Below, in pieces: positions 31,373 through 42,522 of a stretch of DNA of 64,000 nucleotides. The DNA comes from Cylindrotheca closterium. Lineage: Eukaryota; Bacillariophyta; Bacillariophyceae; Bacillariales; Bacillariaceae. The DNA lies in NCBI GenBank assembly GCA_933822405.4, contig CAKOGP040001980.1, forward strand, positions 186,001-250,000. Reading direction: 5' to 3'. Both the position numbers and the translations under genes were made by a program. Position 1 is the first letter of the stretch; the number at the start of each line of letters is the position of its first letter. The notes under the pieces were generated by a model. It saw only the letters and a list, made by a program, of their open reading frames with translations. It was not told the DNA's origin and did no database searches.

Positions 31373-33496
31373 CTATGCAATTCTCCTTGCATTTTGAACT
31401 CTAGCAACTGCGTCAAAGGACAATCCGAATTTCTGCTGAACTAGAAAAGCGTTGTGCGAGAGTGTTTGCAAGATATCGTCACCATCGTTTGAGTTAAACG
31501 GACGGTGTGATGCAAACAGCACAGCATTCCCACCGTTTGGTTTGCTATCCAGACTGAAAACAAAGCAAGAGTTTGGGAACACTTTTGAGGAGGCTCTCGC
31601 AGCATTTTGGAGGATTGTCTCTCGCCTTTTGCCTCCGCTGTGAAAATTCTGAACCAGAATACCATCTGCAGAGAGAAGGTTATCAGAGAGATCGGTCATA
31701 AACGAAGGAGAGTAGAACTCTTCTGGAACCTTAAGGTCTTCATCGAAAACATCAATGCATACGCAGTCAAAAGGTTCAACATTTTGTCCCACTGCTTCGG
31801 CAACGAATTGGAGCGCGTCTTGCGAAAGGATTGAGACGTTTGGACAGTCTGGTATCAGCTGTTTTGCCGCATCGACAACCCCATGATCAAGCTCTAATGC
31901 CACATGCTGGCTATTCTGGACCTTATTTGCAAGATATCGGACAAGAGTCCCAGCACCAAACCCAAAGTGTAAAAACTTTGTAGTCTTCTTGTCTTTTTCT
32001 TGGTGAGTTCCTGCTAAAGCTACTACAGCCATTGTTTTAATGAACTCTGAAACTATCACGTCTGGCTCCACCTGATCATTCCTGGCAACCCTGTACATGC
32101 TGTGATAGATGCTTGGATTTTTCTTGCTACCGACAATGCCAACAGTTCGCCATCCATTTTCCCGTTCGCGTACCTCTACAGTAGCATCTGGATCCATCGA
32201 TGATGGAGCAGAAAAGATCAATTTCGCAGAGCGCGCAACACCTGATGCCTTCCACGATTCTACGTCCTTGATGCTTTGTAGTGAATCCAGTGGGCGCGAC
32301 ACTGCAGCAGCGTCTCTTAGTAGCGACATGATGCCGATATTGTCAGAATAATACATAGTCGCATACTTCGGCTCTGATTCTTGCCATAGTGTTTGTGTAG
32401 AACCTGGGATCGTCGAATTGATGACCCAGAAAAGCCTCTCGACTCCAGTATCGTACACAGGAAAGAAATTCTCCTTTGCCAAATCCTTCTGTATGACGGC
32501 TACATCAATGGTCGTGTTGAGTTTGCTTAGTACTTCTCGTGGCAAGCCTAAGCGTCGAAAGTTACTGTTTGCCTCAGAAAATGTCTTTAGATCATCGACT
32601 TGAATCCAATTTCCAACGATGTGACGACGCAATCCAGGTTCGTTGGGGTTGACAATCATCGCAAGTGGATCCATCGTGGCCACGGTATGAAAACCGATGG
32701 AATGCCAACCAGATCCATTTCCCCAGTCCCTATCAACAACAGTAACAATATCGTCTGGTTTGACATCGTTAATGAATGCTTTACACAGCTTCGAAATCCC
32801 TCCGACGACGAATGCATGCCTTTGGGCACAATATCGCAGAAGCTCGTGAGACTTAAAAGTCCATCCATCTCTCTTCACTCGTCGACGAGCTGAAAAAGTG
32901 GCAACTGCTACCAACTCTTGACAATTGTTGTTGCCCGAACATTCCAGGAATAGACCAAAGTAGTACTTTGCCCGAGTTGCGCCCCATAAATGATGTTCCT
33001 CCAAGAATGACATTGCAAAGGTTGCATTGATTCTTTGAACCGTCGTTTTCCGTGCAAAAATTCTCCTTTGTTTTCCTTCCCCAGATTGAACCGATAGTCG
33101 AGCCTTTACTATCTCATTCTTTTTAATCCAGACGTCTTGAAATAAGTGGATCACTTTGCTGTAGCCTTTTTCACAACCAGTAGCAGACACCAAATCAGTG
33201 AGCCGTTTATTGAATATGGGCGGTAGCGTCTCATTGAAACTTGTCGGTGTCGGAATTAGATGAAGAAGAATGGACGATGAATCCAACTTTAGGAAGGCTG
33301 TGGATGGCGACTGAAACTGAACAGGAACATCAGCGGGACACCATGAGATTCCTTCGTCGTTGAGCCATGCTGTGACTTGAGATACAAACGGTTTCTGAAG
33401 TGTGGAGAGCGCTTTTGTTGCTATCAAAAAGAGTTGTCCAACAAACAAGGATCTCAATAGCAAAACGATCAATGATTGCTTCCGTCTATGCTGCAT
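31373..33496 (-). CDS. Chimeric protein: phage homing-endonuclease-like region plus spermidine-synthase-like domain
   Basis: Single exon, 707 residues. Residues about 8-30 are a signal peptide or anchor. Residues about 35-125 recall the end of a VSR/EDxHD-type nuclease (KVIHLFQDVWIKKNEIVKAR, compare the IHIFEDEW block in phage proteins), but the upstream catalytic residues are not seen. Residues about 145-290 resemble the accessory domain that follows it in phage proteins: ARK near 148, FLEEHHLWGATRAKYYFGLF, HELLRYC, VVGGISKLCKAFI, VDRDWGNGSGWHSIGF. From about 470 on is a Rossmann methyltransferase of the spermidine-synthase class: HFGFGAGTLVRYL (motif I), VALELD (acidic ribose ligand), FDCVCIDVFDED. 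Function unknown; the polyamine-synthase active site was not confirmed. Secretory or plastid routing is inferred. Confidence 0.7.
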   Translation of the reverse strand: MQHRRKQSLIVLLLRSLFVGQLFLIATKALSTLQKPFVSQVTAWLNDEGISWCPADVPVQFQSPSTAFLKLDSSSILLHLIPTPTSFNETLPPIFNKRLTDLVSATGCEKGYSKVIHLFQDVWIKKNEIVKARLSVQSGEGKQRRIFARKTTVQRINATFAMSFLEEHHLWGATRAKYYFGLFLECSGNNNCQELVAVATFSARRRVKRDGWTFKSHELLRYCAQRHAFVVGGISKLCKAFINDVKPDDIVTVVDRDWGNGSGWHSIGFHTVATMDPLAMIVNPNEPGLRRHIVGNWIQVDDLKTFSEANSNFRRLGLPREVLSKLNTTIDVAVIQKDLAKENFFPVYDTGVERLFWVINSTIPGSTQTLWQESEPKYATMYYSDNIGIMSLLRDAAAVSRPLDSLQSIKDVESWKASGVARSAKLIFSAPSSMDPDATVEVRERENGWRTVGIVGSKKNPSIYHSMYRVARNDQVEPDVIVSEFIKTMAVVALAGTHQEKDKKTTKFLHFGFGAGTLVRYLANKVQNSQHVALELDHGVVDAAKQLIPDCPNVSILSQDALQFVAEAVGQNVEPFDCVCIDVFDEDLKVPEEFYSPSFMTDLSDNLLSADGILVQNFHSGGKRRETILQNAARASSKVFPNSCFVFSLDSKPNGGNAVLFASHRPFNSNDGDDILQTLSHNAFLVQQKFGLSFDAVARVQNARRIA

Positions 33497-33757
33497 GCTA
33501 CAGCATCATCTGAATGCTTGCCACCGATGGACGATTGGTGATTAGTGAATGATCCGCCTTCTTGAGTCACTAGTCTTTCCCCCAAAATTGTTGCTGTGAT
33601 ATCGGTCGAGAGTGATTCAGTACAAGAAATGAAAATGTGATAACAACCAAGATTATATATTATAAAAATTACAGAGAGAAGAATCAATGCCTCGACGGAT
33701 CAGACAAAACTCTGACGTTCACATTGTTAAAAATCGAGCTGCTGATTTCCTTCAATC

Positions 33758-35539
33758 TTAGGCCGAGTGTTCTTTTTCTTTCTCGAGTTGCAAGTTCAGC
33801 CAGTTTCGGACAGCGAACCATCCTGTAGCAGTAAGGAGGATGCCGGCGCTTGATTGCATTGCCAGATCAAGACTGCTCGTCCAATCTGCAAGCGCTCCCA
33901 TGCTGGAAGCTCCAATGAGAAACCCAACATCCCCTGAGGTTCTCAGCAGAGCAATCGCTTGAGCTCTATTTTGATCGACTACCTTGTCGGATATGAATGC
34001 CAGGGGCGAAGTCGACAGCAAAGCAGATCCAGTGGCCCAAATGCCTAATATCCCAGCCAGCTGATACGTGTCAGTGCACATTGGCAAGGTTCCCATCGCC
34101 GTAGAGATCAAAGTGCAACCCCCAAGAATACCTGGTACCTTTCCAACTTTGTCGACCATCTTGGCCAGAACAGGGTTACCGAGCACTTGCACAATACTCA
34201 TTCCCATGTAGACTTGACCAACATTGGTTGCCGTCATTGCAAGGCCATCTGGATTAGTCAAGATCAACGGCAACAGAGTCATCTGCGAGCCCGCCAATGC
34301 TATCCAGTAGAAGCCATTCATTATGCATACGTTTCGAATATCAGGCTGTGATAGTAACGGTGCCCATTGACCCAACGCCGACTCAAATGAATCTCGAATG
34401 GTGGCCTTGGGCTCTCCATTTCCCTCGTCAGAATGCCAAGGAAACTCCATATGAAGCTGTTTTGTTTCTTTCAGAAGCATATGGTTGACTGCAGCCAAGC
34501 CAATATACGAAACTCCGACAGCGTAGAAGGTAGGACTGATTCCCATATAATCTATCGAGAACCCTCCAATTGCAGGTCCGAGCGCTGTCCCAGCAGAGAA
34601 GGCAGACATGATGGGGGCAAAGGTGGATGCTCGGTTGAGTGGCGTCGATATATCAGTGACAGTCATCGTTACTGCCGTAGATAGACCAGCAACACCCAAA
34701 CCAGTGAATAGACGACATAAGTATAGCTGCTCAAAACTGTTGGCCAGGCCAATCCCACCCACGCCGAGAGCAGTCATGGCCATTGTGTACACTAAATAGG
34801 GCTTTCTTCCATGTCGCTCCACCAAAACCGCACTGGGTATATTCCCCGTCATTTTTGCCAGTGCGAAAGCACTCACCACCAATCCGTATTCACCGGCGGT
34901 CAAACCAATGTTCTGAACCACAAATGGCATCGCTGGAGTTACCACACCCACACTCGCTCCTACCAGCAGCATAGATAGTGTCAGAGGTAGCACCCGTTTG
35001 CGATCCAATGATCGTGCCCTTTCTTCCACGACATCTACGAATTCATTTTCCATCAGGACTCCCTTTTCATCCGACTTGAATAGATTCCACATTCGAGACG
35101 CCTCATCTTCCGCAAATTTCTCACGCAAGGATAACGTTTCGTCTTCGTCGTATTTGCTTTCCGGTGATGCATCTTCGTTTTCAATTTCTCCTATTCGATC
35201 CAGAAGGAAATCCTGTATCTGTGACTGACTGATTCCAGCACCACTCTCACTACTGTACTTGGCTTCAATCATCTGAAACTGATCTCGAATTTCATCTGCC
35301 TGAAAGGTTTCCAACCTTAGATACTTGTACAATCGTCTAGGATCAATCTTGTTGGGATTATCCATAACCAATTCTTCGAGCCAGTTGGAGCTGGAAAAGC
35401 TCCGTCTACCTCTCCGCCTTGTTGTTGGGAATTCAGAAATGTGATAGGCAGAGGTTCGGTACGGTCCGAAGTTGTGTAGATGCTGCTGTAACCGCGGTGG
35501 TATTCTCCGCAGGGAAGATGACGAGTGTAATCGCCACAT
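33758..35539 (-). CDS. Major facilitator superfamily transporter with N-terminal extension
   Basis: Single exon, 593 residues. Residues 1-50 are Arg/Ser-rich without acidic residues (MWRLHSSSSLRRIPPRLQQH), like a mitochondrial presequence. Residues about 55-180 are soluble; a helix-loop-helix around MWNLFKSDEKGVLMENEF resembles one degenerate EF-hand (position 1 is Lys, Gly 6 and Glu 12 kept). Twelve membrane helices follow from about 183. The MFS motif between helices 2 and 3 reads GNIPSAVLVERHGRKP, and the helix-5 region GPAIGGFSIDYMG fits the drug:H+ antiporter-1 branch. Substrate unknown. An organellar MFS carrier with a possible calcium-sensing extension would be uncommon. Confidence 0.85.
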   Translation of the reverse strand: MWRLHSSSSLRRIPPRLQQHLHNFGPYRTSAYHISEFPTTRRRGRRSFSSSNWLEELVMDNPNKIDPRRLYKYLRLETFQADEIRDQFQMIEAKYSSESGAGISQSQIQDFLLDRIGEIENEDASPESKYDEDETLSLREKFAEDEASRMWNLFKSDEKGVLMENEFVDVVEERARSLDRKRVLPLTLSMLLVGASVGVVTPAMPFVVQNIGLTAGEYGLVVSAFALAKMTGNIPSAVLVERHGRKPYLVYTMAMTALGVGGIGLANSFEQLYLCRLFTGLGVAGLSTAVTMTVTDISTPLNRASTFAPIMSAFSAGTALGPAIGGFSIDYMGISPTFYAVGVSYIGLAAVNHMLLKETKQLHMEFPWHSDEGNGEPKATIRDSFESALGQWAPLLSQPDIRNVCIMNGFYWIALAGSQMTLLPLILTNPDGLAMTATNVGQVYMGMSIVQVLGNPVLAKMVDKVGKVPGILGGCTLISTAMGTLPMCTDTYQLAGILGIWATGSALLSTSPLAFISDKVVDQNRAQAIALLRTSGDVGFLIGASSMGALADWTSSLDLAMQSSAGILLTATGWFAVRNWLNLQLEKEKEHSA

Positions 35540-36483
35540 GATCGACTATTGATCGATGAATTTTGGATGATACTAATACTAGCACCAATCTGTGAACTAT
35601 TGTATTGACATTCGGTGCGTAGAAGGAAGTCTACAGTCGATGACAGAGTGCTGTTCGGTCGGAGGGTGTATTGCGGGAGGAAGTTGAGGATGATTCGTGT
35701 TCGCTGACGATTCGTCTCGAGTCGAAGGAACCATTTCATTTTTCCGAACGACCGTGCCGTACGTCGGTCAGACACCCATCGGAATTGCTCGCTCATGCAT
35801 ACGCATGCCGTGGCGTGCGTGCCAATTGTCGGATTTTTCGATTCCTGTCCCACCCAGTTCAACGGATGTGAATGATTGCTGATTATCAATCTCTACAATA
35901 CAAAGAATTCCAGTCTCTCAGTGGTATTTTCAATGGTTGATGCACGTTTTGTGACTAGTTGCAAGATACTGTACTATACGGCCAGAACTTTCATTTCCAT
36001 CTCTACACGAATCAATAGTACTAAATTAAGGCTAATTGCGCATGCGTGCCGAGCGTTTTCCCAACAGAAACATTCAAATTTGACGAGAGAGCAGTGCACG
36101 CTCGCAAAGAGGTTTTCACGGAAATTGATTTCCAGAGCACATCTCAAGCAACTGACGACAGCGTCGATCTTTGCGCACATCTTCTGTAATTGCAAGTGTC
36201 ACCCTAGCAAGTCCAGGAATCTCACATCGGACTTTGTTGCTAGAAGGATCTTGTCGTTTCGATTGAACGTCCAATTGATTCGTTGGGAAATCTCACTCTG
36301 AATTCAATTGAGGAATCGAAGTTTCGAATTCGTTCAACGTGTGTATCACTTTCCCAACGTGGGACGAAAATATAACACGCAAATTCCTCGGGCGTTACAT
36401 CAAAATTCGATAACAACTCCACGGAGCGTGGATCTTCGTTTGGCACATACTGTAGTTCGCTGCATCCAAATCAGTGGAAAAAT
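35540..36483. promoter_or_regulatory. Divergent intergenic region
   Basis: 944 bp between the MFS gene start (minus) and the next plus-strand start. A 141-codon ORF at 35876-36301 has no recognisable features and is probably chance. No GTAC cluster was seen here. It must contain both promoters and long 5' UTRs. Confidence 0.4.
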
Positions 36484-39020
36484 ATGGCTACTTGGACACA
36501 CTTTTTCTCGGAATCCGACCAAGTCAACAAGCAAGAAGCTTCCATCTTCCGGTCCAATTCCTTTGCAGCTCCCACAACTACTGCTGCCACTGCTGCATCC
36601 GCTGTTGTCTCTCCCGCCAATATTCATCCTCTCGCCGAATCGGTCTTACTTCGATCTCTCTCTGCCGAAATGTCCTCTTCTGCAGCACCTGCTCCTGCCA
36701 ATCCAGCTCCAGTTGCAACCAACAGGGCACCCAATCCAATTCCTCGACGGAATTTGATGGAAGCTTTTGAAGAGCTCCACATTCAACCACCTGGTACCGA
36801 TGTCGAAGGGGTAACACTCCAGAAATCCTTGAGTATCAAGGGTGAGGAAGAATCACAACCCCCAGCCATTTCTCCCACCGGCGTTACAGACTTGGTTCAA
36901 AACGCTCCAAAGCAAGGAACCACTGAATCGAAACTTTTGCAACCAACTGCGATTATCACACCAGACAAAACCGAGTCGATCAGTGGCCTTGTGCCCACTT
37001 TCTATCTCCATCCCGAGTTGAAACGAGAGCTGTCTGATGCCCTTGTCAACCGTGTTTCCTTCTACGCTGTCATCCACGATATCAACAAAGAAGCTACTGC
37101 TATGGCTGCCAGTGATGATTCTGGATATAATAGAAACCCAGAAGACATGCACGAAGAATACGATCCTCTCGTCGTTGCTGTCAATGGTCCACCAGATGAA
37201 AATTTTGTTTCCAACAATTCGTTTATGCAGGTTGCCTTGATTGACGAGGAACGTTGGCTACTTGACACTATTGAAGCCCGCAGCAACGAAGAAACCCGAT
37301 GGCTGAATGCGTGCCCGCCAACATTCCTACAAGCAATGGGAGAGCGCGATTACGAGAACCCGCTGGCTTCTCTTTCCAACGGAAGTCGTACACAGCTTTG
37401 GAAACCATCCAGAAGTTGGTGGGAGGCCAAGAGTGGCAAGAATCCATGGATTGAGCCGAAGAGTCACAATAAGAGATGGAGGTAAGTCGAATATGCCCAG
37501 AAAAGGACACTGTACTAGGCCGGTAATGTCTAACAATGCTTTCTCTTTTCAGATATCTTTGGCCACTAATTCACTACCACAAGTTTCTTGCGCGTTGCAT
37601 CAAGAAGCTAAAGCGCAACGGTGTTGATGTCAAGACTTCTGTTTCGCCCGTTTCGGTGTTCCTTCGCGAAGAAGTTTGTGCCGTGTCGGACCACTTGGCT
37701 TCTGTGTCACTATTTGATTCCGACGAATGGATGCAATGTCTTGAATACTTCAACGGATGGGTTGCCTCCGATCGCGAATCTGAAGTTCGTCTTCGAGACC
37801 TAGTGTCAAGCCTCAGTCTACGTCCACTCATGGAGCCTGGTGATATTGATAGTCCTCTACTTCGCAATCAAATCGATGAGCAGTACTTGCGAGCAATGGC
37901 ATCATCGCGTTCTCAAATGGCTGGCGCAGAAACTAAAGAGCGTCAGCCACGAGCACTGAAGGGCATCGTGTCCGCAAAACAACGAAAAGGTCGCGATGAT
38001 TCCAAGATTCAAAATTACGATTTCTCTGGTCCCAAGTACCGCCAAGGAGATGGTCATCCACCAGTGTATCCAAGGCAAGGGGTTTCACCAAACCCCCGAC
38101 CACCATTGCATGCCGCTGGTATGTCTCCTGCAAATGCACTGCCTCGCCATCTTTGGGGATATCAAACCCAACCCAACCATTGGTGGGGCAACAATTGGGG
38201 CAATGGCGTTTTTGTTGGAGAAGACGGTGGCATCCATGGGGGTTTTGCTGGAGACGGCATTCCACAACATTTTGAAATGAACCAATTTGGTGGTCCAATG
38301 CAGCAGCAGGCATATTACCCTCCATTCATGTACCCACAGCATCCTCAAGCACAAGTACCGTTCGACCCAAACCTACAAGATCCTGCATCCGTGTATGGCT
38401 TCAATGGACCTGATCAATGGATTCAACATCCTATGAACAACCCAGCTGCTCGTGAGGTTCAAATGCCAGGAACACCTGGTCATATGAACCTGACACAAGA
38501 GATTCACGCCAACAGCAGTCACGCTGACGCGAATGCACAGATGAATGTCGAGCAAACACCTTTCAAATACAATGCTCACCAAGTACCCATGTCGCCATAT
38601 TGGGGACATCTGGACCATGCAACATTGGCCATGATGGGGATTGCGACTCCTCAAACAGCTACCGCTTCGCCACAAACACCCGCAAGAACTGTCCCAAGTA
38701 GTCCAGACGATAAGACATCGCTAGCAGAAGGTGGATACACCATGAACGCCCAGCCATTACTGTTACGCCAACAGTACTATGGATACAACGGATATGGTGC
38801 AAGAGAAGGATATGGTCCTCCATCTCCCGCAACCCAATTCATGATGTCTCCTCAAAACAACTTTGCCTACAACTATGGCTACGGAAACTCTCAGCAGGTT
38901 GGAATGCCCTCACAAGCTGAAGAATTCAATGATTCTTCTGAAAGCGCTACTGAGACTGTCGCATCCAAGAGTCCAAGCAGAAACGCATCCACCGCATCGA
39001 AATCAGATGAATCATCATAA
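36484..39020 (+). CDS. Unknown 821-residue protein with Q/N/G/Y-rich tail
   Basis: Two exons, 36484-37481 and 37553-39020 (71-nt intron, phase 2). Residues 1-170 are Ser/Ala/Pro-rich and disordered. About 170-470 look globular: LVPTFYLHPELKRELSDALVNRVSFYAVIHDI, DEERWLLDTIEAR, a Trp-rich stretch (WKPSRSWWEAKSGKNPW), then KRWRYLWPLIHYHKFLARCIKKLKR, where the intron falls. About 500-800 are low-complexity, rich in Pro, Gln, Asn, Gly, Tyr and Met (for example GYGAREGYGPPSP), like a prion-like or RNA-granule domain. No signal peptide or membrane segment. I know no family for the core. It is probably a lineage-specific protein; the composition of the tail suggests a place in RNP condensates, which is inference only. 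Confidence 0.8.
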
Positions 39021-39196
39021 GCTGATTCGGTTCTCCCAAGTAGGGGAAAGGGATAGGGGGGCGTTTCGAACGGACTACAATTTAGTAGTCTGAGGGTCAG
39101 TGTGATGTGTGTCTTGTGCACTGAGTTCAAATAATATTCAAAATGATAATAAATGCAACGATTTTAAAAATCCAAGCGAACCCTACTCCCACTGTA

Positions 39197-41418
39197 CTAT
39201 GAATCGCTTACGATGTCGCTAAGAGCCTTCTCGACAAGATCCGCTTTCTTGGCTCCGCCTTCGATGAGTTGCTCAATCTCTTTCGCTGCTTCCTTGTTTG
39301 CCGCTCGTGTTTGTTCAAGTTGATCATCAACCTCCGATTCCATATCTTCGTAATCGTCTTCATCTTCAAGTTTGTTTTTCACGAAACCTCGCAACATCTT
39401 CTTGCTTTCGTCATCTAGTTCGTCCTCGTCGTCAAAGGCACCGATGAGTCTTTCCACCTTAATTTGCAGAATTTTCTTGTCATCGGCTTGTAGAATTTCA
39501 AAACTATAACCTCGACTCATGACAAAGTCACCCATGTTTGGAATTTCACCAGCACACATACACAAGAATCCACTGAGCGTTGAAAATTCCCTCAAAGCGT
39601 CCTCTTCGCTAAGTTTCAAATCCAAGATGGTGTCACAGTCCTCCAGGTCAGCGTCTCCACGGACCAAGAAACTACCATCTTCTTGAAGAGTGATTGAATC
39701 TTCAGAAAAGTCATACTCTTCCTCCTGTCATAATGGAACACGAATGAGGTCAACAGCTTCCTACCAAACAAGTTGATTAAGCGAATAAACTTACATCATC
39801 CTCATCGTAAATTTCTCCAACAACTTCTTCGACAATGTCTTCCAATGAAACTAACCCTTCAGTTCCTCCAAATTCGTCGACCACAACAGCCATGTGCACC
39901 CGTCTCTTTCTCATTTCTTGCAACACTGACCATCCATTGGCGGTCTCTGGAACAAAGTAACAGGATTCAATTAGTCCAGCGTCCATTATTGATTCCTGCA
40001 TCCTCTTGGCCATTTCAGAGCCGGTGAGGACGTTCTGTGTTTTTCTGTCGTCAAGTGAAACAGTTGCGAGCTTTCTTGTGACCTCTTTGTCGCTCATGTC
40101 TTCCATAGATGTTTCGTCTCCTCGGATCTTACGAATAACTTCGTCATCCACCAACACTCCCTTGACAAAGAAGTCCAGAACGTTCTTGGCAAGGACGATG
40201 CCTACAATGTTATCGATTTCGCCATCGTAAACTGGAATTCGACTGTATCCACTCTCACGAACCACACCTAGCACACTTGCAACACTCATATCTTTCTGTA
40301 CTGCGATGATTTCGACACGAGGCTTCATTATTTCCTTAACTCTTTGTGTTTGAAGCTCCAACACACCCTGAATCATTTCTTGTTCTCCACGATCAATGGT
40401 CCCCGAGTCACGAGCTCCAGTGACAATCAATCGCAGTTGTGAATCAGAAATACTGTCACCATCACCACTGCTCTTAAACCCAACCAGTGCCAATGTCTTT
40501 TTCGCAAGCCAGGTAAGTGAGATTCCAATTGGGCTCACAATAGTTGAGGTGACAATGATGGGAGGTGTCATGATTCGAGCGACTTTTTCAGCATTTGTGA
40601 CTCCAATCGACTTTGGAAGAAGTTCGACAAAGAAAAGTGTCAGACAAGTCAAAGCCAAAGCTCCGTATCGTTCTCCTCTCGCTCCAAATGCCGAGGCAAC
40701 CAGATGGGTGAAAACCGTCGTGGCAAAAATGGAACAAGTAGTCGATGCCACTAGTATTGTTGTCAACACCCGCGTGATGTCTTCGTCCAAAATCTTGAAA
40801 ACACCTTGCTTCCCAGATTTCTCTTCTTCTTCCGCAAATTCGCGAACTTTCCAGGGATACAGAGTGGTAATGGCAATCTCAGCAGCGTGCAATAATGCGA
40901 GACCGACGAAAAGAACAAAGAAAAGTCCTCCAATGGTAATCATGTCCTTTCTACTCATAAAAAACAGTGGTCGATCAGCGTCGGAGTTCACAGACGGACT
41001 TTTATCTGACAAAAGTGACAAAGGAGTCTTACCTTTCCATCGGTGCTACAGGGCCCTTGGACCCCCCCATTCCTCCCATTGCAAGAGTCACAAGAGGACG
41101 AGCTAGCATTGAGACGACAAATGCGGCTGCACCGAAAACAACACGTCGTTTGGATAGCCCAGCTCTAGTGCTATCGTTGTTGCGTTGAGGCATGACCTTT
41201 TGCCAGGCTGACCTTAATCTGTTTCGGAATCCAATTCTGGTTCTAGGAGTCATCTCTTGATACCGTGATTTGAGCACACTTTTGGGCAAGGGCCTGAAAT
41301 TCTTCGAGCTAGCAACATTGCTTTTGGGTGAAAAGCTCCTCAATGGAGCTTTTGGAACGAACCCATCAACGGATACAAGGAATAGCAGACATAGTGCAAG
41401 AACGCGATGCAAGTACAT
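39197..41418 (-). CDS. CNNM/CorC-type (HlyC/CorC) transporter, plastid-targeted
   Basis: Three exons, 41418-41033, 40953-39795 and 39724-39197 (introns 79 and 70 nt), 690 residues; phases fix the first acceptor at a GAG. The N terminus is a signal peptide ending VDGF-VPK with an Arg/Ser-rich transit stretch, then a hydrophobic AAFVVSMLARPLVTLAM segment. The CNNM (DUF21) domain has about four membrane helices (ITIGGLFFVLFVGLALLH first; AAEIAITTL and VELLPKSIGV are typical). It is followed by a CBS pair (MKPRVEIIAV, SRIPVYDGEIDNIVGIV, MAVVVDEFGGTEGLVSLEDIVEEVVGEI) and a CorC_HlyC transporter-associated domain split by the second intron, then an acidic coiled tail. Bacterial and animal relatives move Mg2+; a plastid-envelope Mg2+ role is inferred. 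Confidence 0.9.
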
Positions 41419-41707
41419 TCTTCTCTTTCCGAGCTGAATGAGTAGACGTATAACTGACTCCTGAGGATAATAATCGATGAGATAGAGTGAATGTGAAGGC
41501 TTAGCTGTACTAGTGGGAGAGAAAGGAGGTTACGATCGGATCTCTTTCTTCTTGTTCAGAATCTCCATCAGCATGAACCATCACGACATGCGTTTGTGAT
41601 GTCTGTCCTTCTGGTTGTGTTTTTATTTCACTTTTCGAGGGGAGCTCCCCCAGATGTAGACCATCCCAGAAGCTCATCGCCCCTTCTTTCCAAGTAGAAG
41701 ACTGAAA

Positions 41708-41745
41708 CCACATCACACATCACATCACACACACCACACACACAA
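41708..41745. repeat. CA-rich microsatellite
   Basis: About 38 bp of imperfect CA and CATCA units in the presumed 5' UTR or promoter of the gene starting at 41764. It is likely length-variable. Confidence 0.6.
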
Positions 41746-41763
41746 ATCACTTCCAGAGATCCA

Positions 41764-42522
41764 ATGATTTTCCGCACGCTATTTTTATTCCTGGCAGTTT
41801 GCTCCTCCACAAATGCCTTTCTGAATCAGGCGACAATATTCAAGATGGCATGGACAGCACCATCACATATCTTATCTGGCTCTTCCTCGCAACTACTAAT
41901 CCTCGACGCTGGTGTTGGAACTGGTGAAAGGCCCTTGTACGATGGAACCAATTATACTTTTCCAGATACGACGAAATCGGCAGGGATTGCTGAACTTCTA
42001 GAAAACACCTTTGTCAATGCTTGTTTTCAGCTACGAGAGGGTTTTGTCGATGTGCTCAAGATGTTTGTGGCTGCTTCCATTGCAGGTTATGAATTTGGAT
42101 TTCCTATCGATGAGATTGCAAGAGAGCTCGATGAATGCCCTAATCAGACTGCTAATCGACCACTAATGGAGGAAGAAATCAAACTACGACGTGGTTGGTA
42201 TTGTGTAGTGTATTTGACGTTGGCTACACTCGGTCATCCCACAAAAACATCCTCCATTGTGGATTCCATACCAGACGACATTCGGTCAGAGTTTGGTGGA
42301 GTTATTGACTGGGCAGTTGAGACTCAGAAGAAGGGTATTGCAGTATCCAATGAAGGACTACTGAAACAATCCGATACCTCCAATCTATCTCCGATGGATA
42401 TTGCAATTCTGTCACAATCCATTCGAGTTATGACACTGACATTTACAGTGTTACGAGAAACACAAGAAGCTCGGGCTGGAGATATAGCACCACCGACACC
42501 ACCAATCGAAGGTGCCTACTAA
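41764..42522 (+). CDS. Plastid-targeted protein of unknown function
   Basis: Single exon, 252 residues. The signal peptide (FRTLFLFLAVCSS) ends TNAF-LNQ, a plastid import motif. The mature part is alpha-helical: an NTFVNACFQLREGFVDVLKMFVAASIAGYEFGF region, EEEIKLRRGWYCVVYLTLATLGH, and near the end SPMDIAILSQSIRVMTLTFTVLRE. It closes with a Pro-rich tail (PPTPPIEGAY). No membrane pass is certain. I recognise no family. The gene starts 345 bp from the CNNM gene, head to head, and both products carry plastid presequences, so they may share a promoter region. Confidence 0.78.
   Translation: MIFRTLFLFLAVCSSTNAFLNQATIFKMAWTAPSHILSGSSSQLLILDAGVGTGERPLYDGTNYTFPDTTKSAGIAELLENTFVNACFQLREGFVDVLKMFVAASIAGYEFGFPIDEIARELDECPNQTANRPLMEEEIKLRRGWYCVVYLTLATLGHPTKTSSIVDSIPDDIRSEFGGVIDWAVETQKKGIAVSNEGLLKQSDTSNLSPMDIAILSQSIRVMTLTFTVLRETQEARAGDIAPPTPPIEGAY

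Noticed and set aside
35876..36301. 141-codon ORF in the divergent intergenic region
   Set aside because: No recognisable motif, unbalanced Arg/Ser/Cys composition, and it lies where two promoters are expected.
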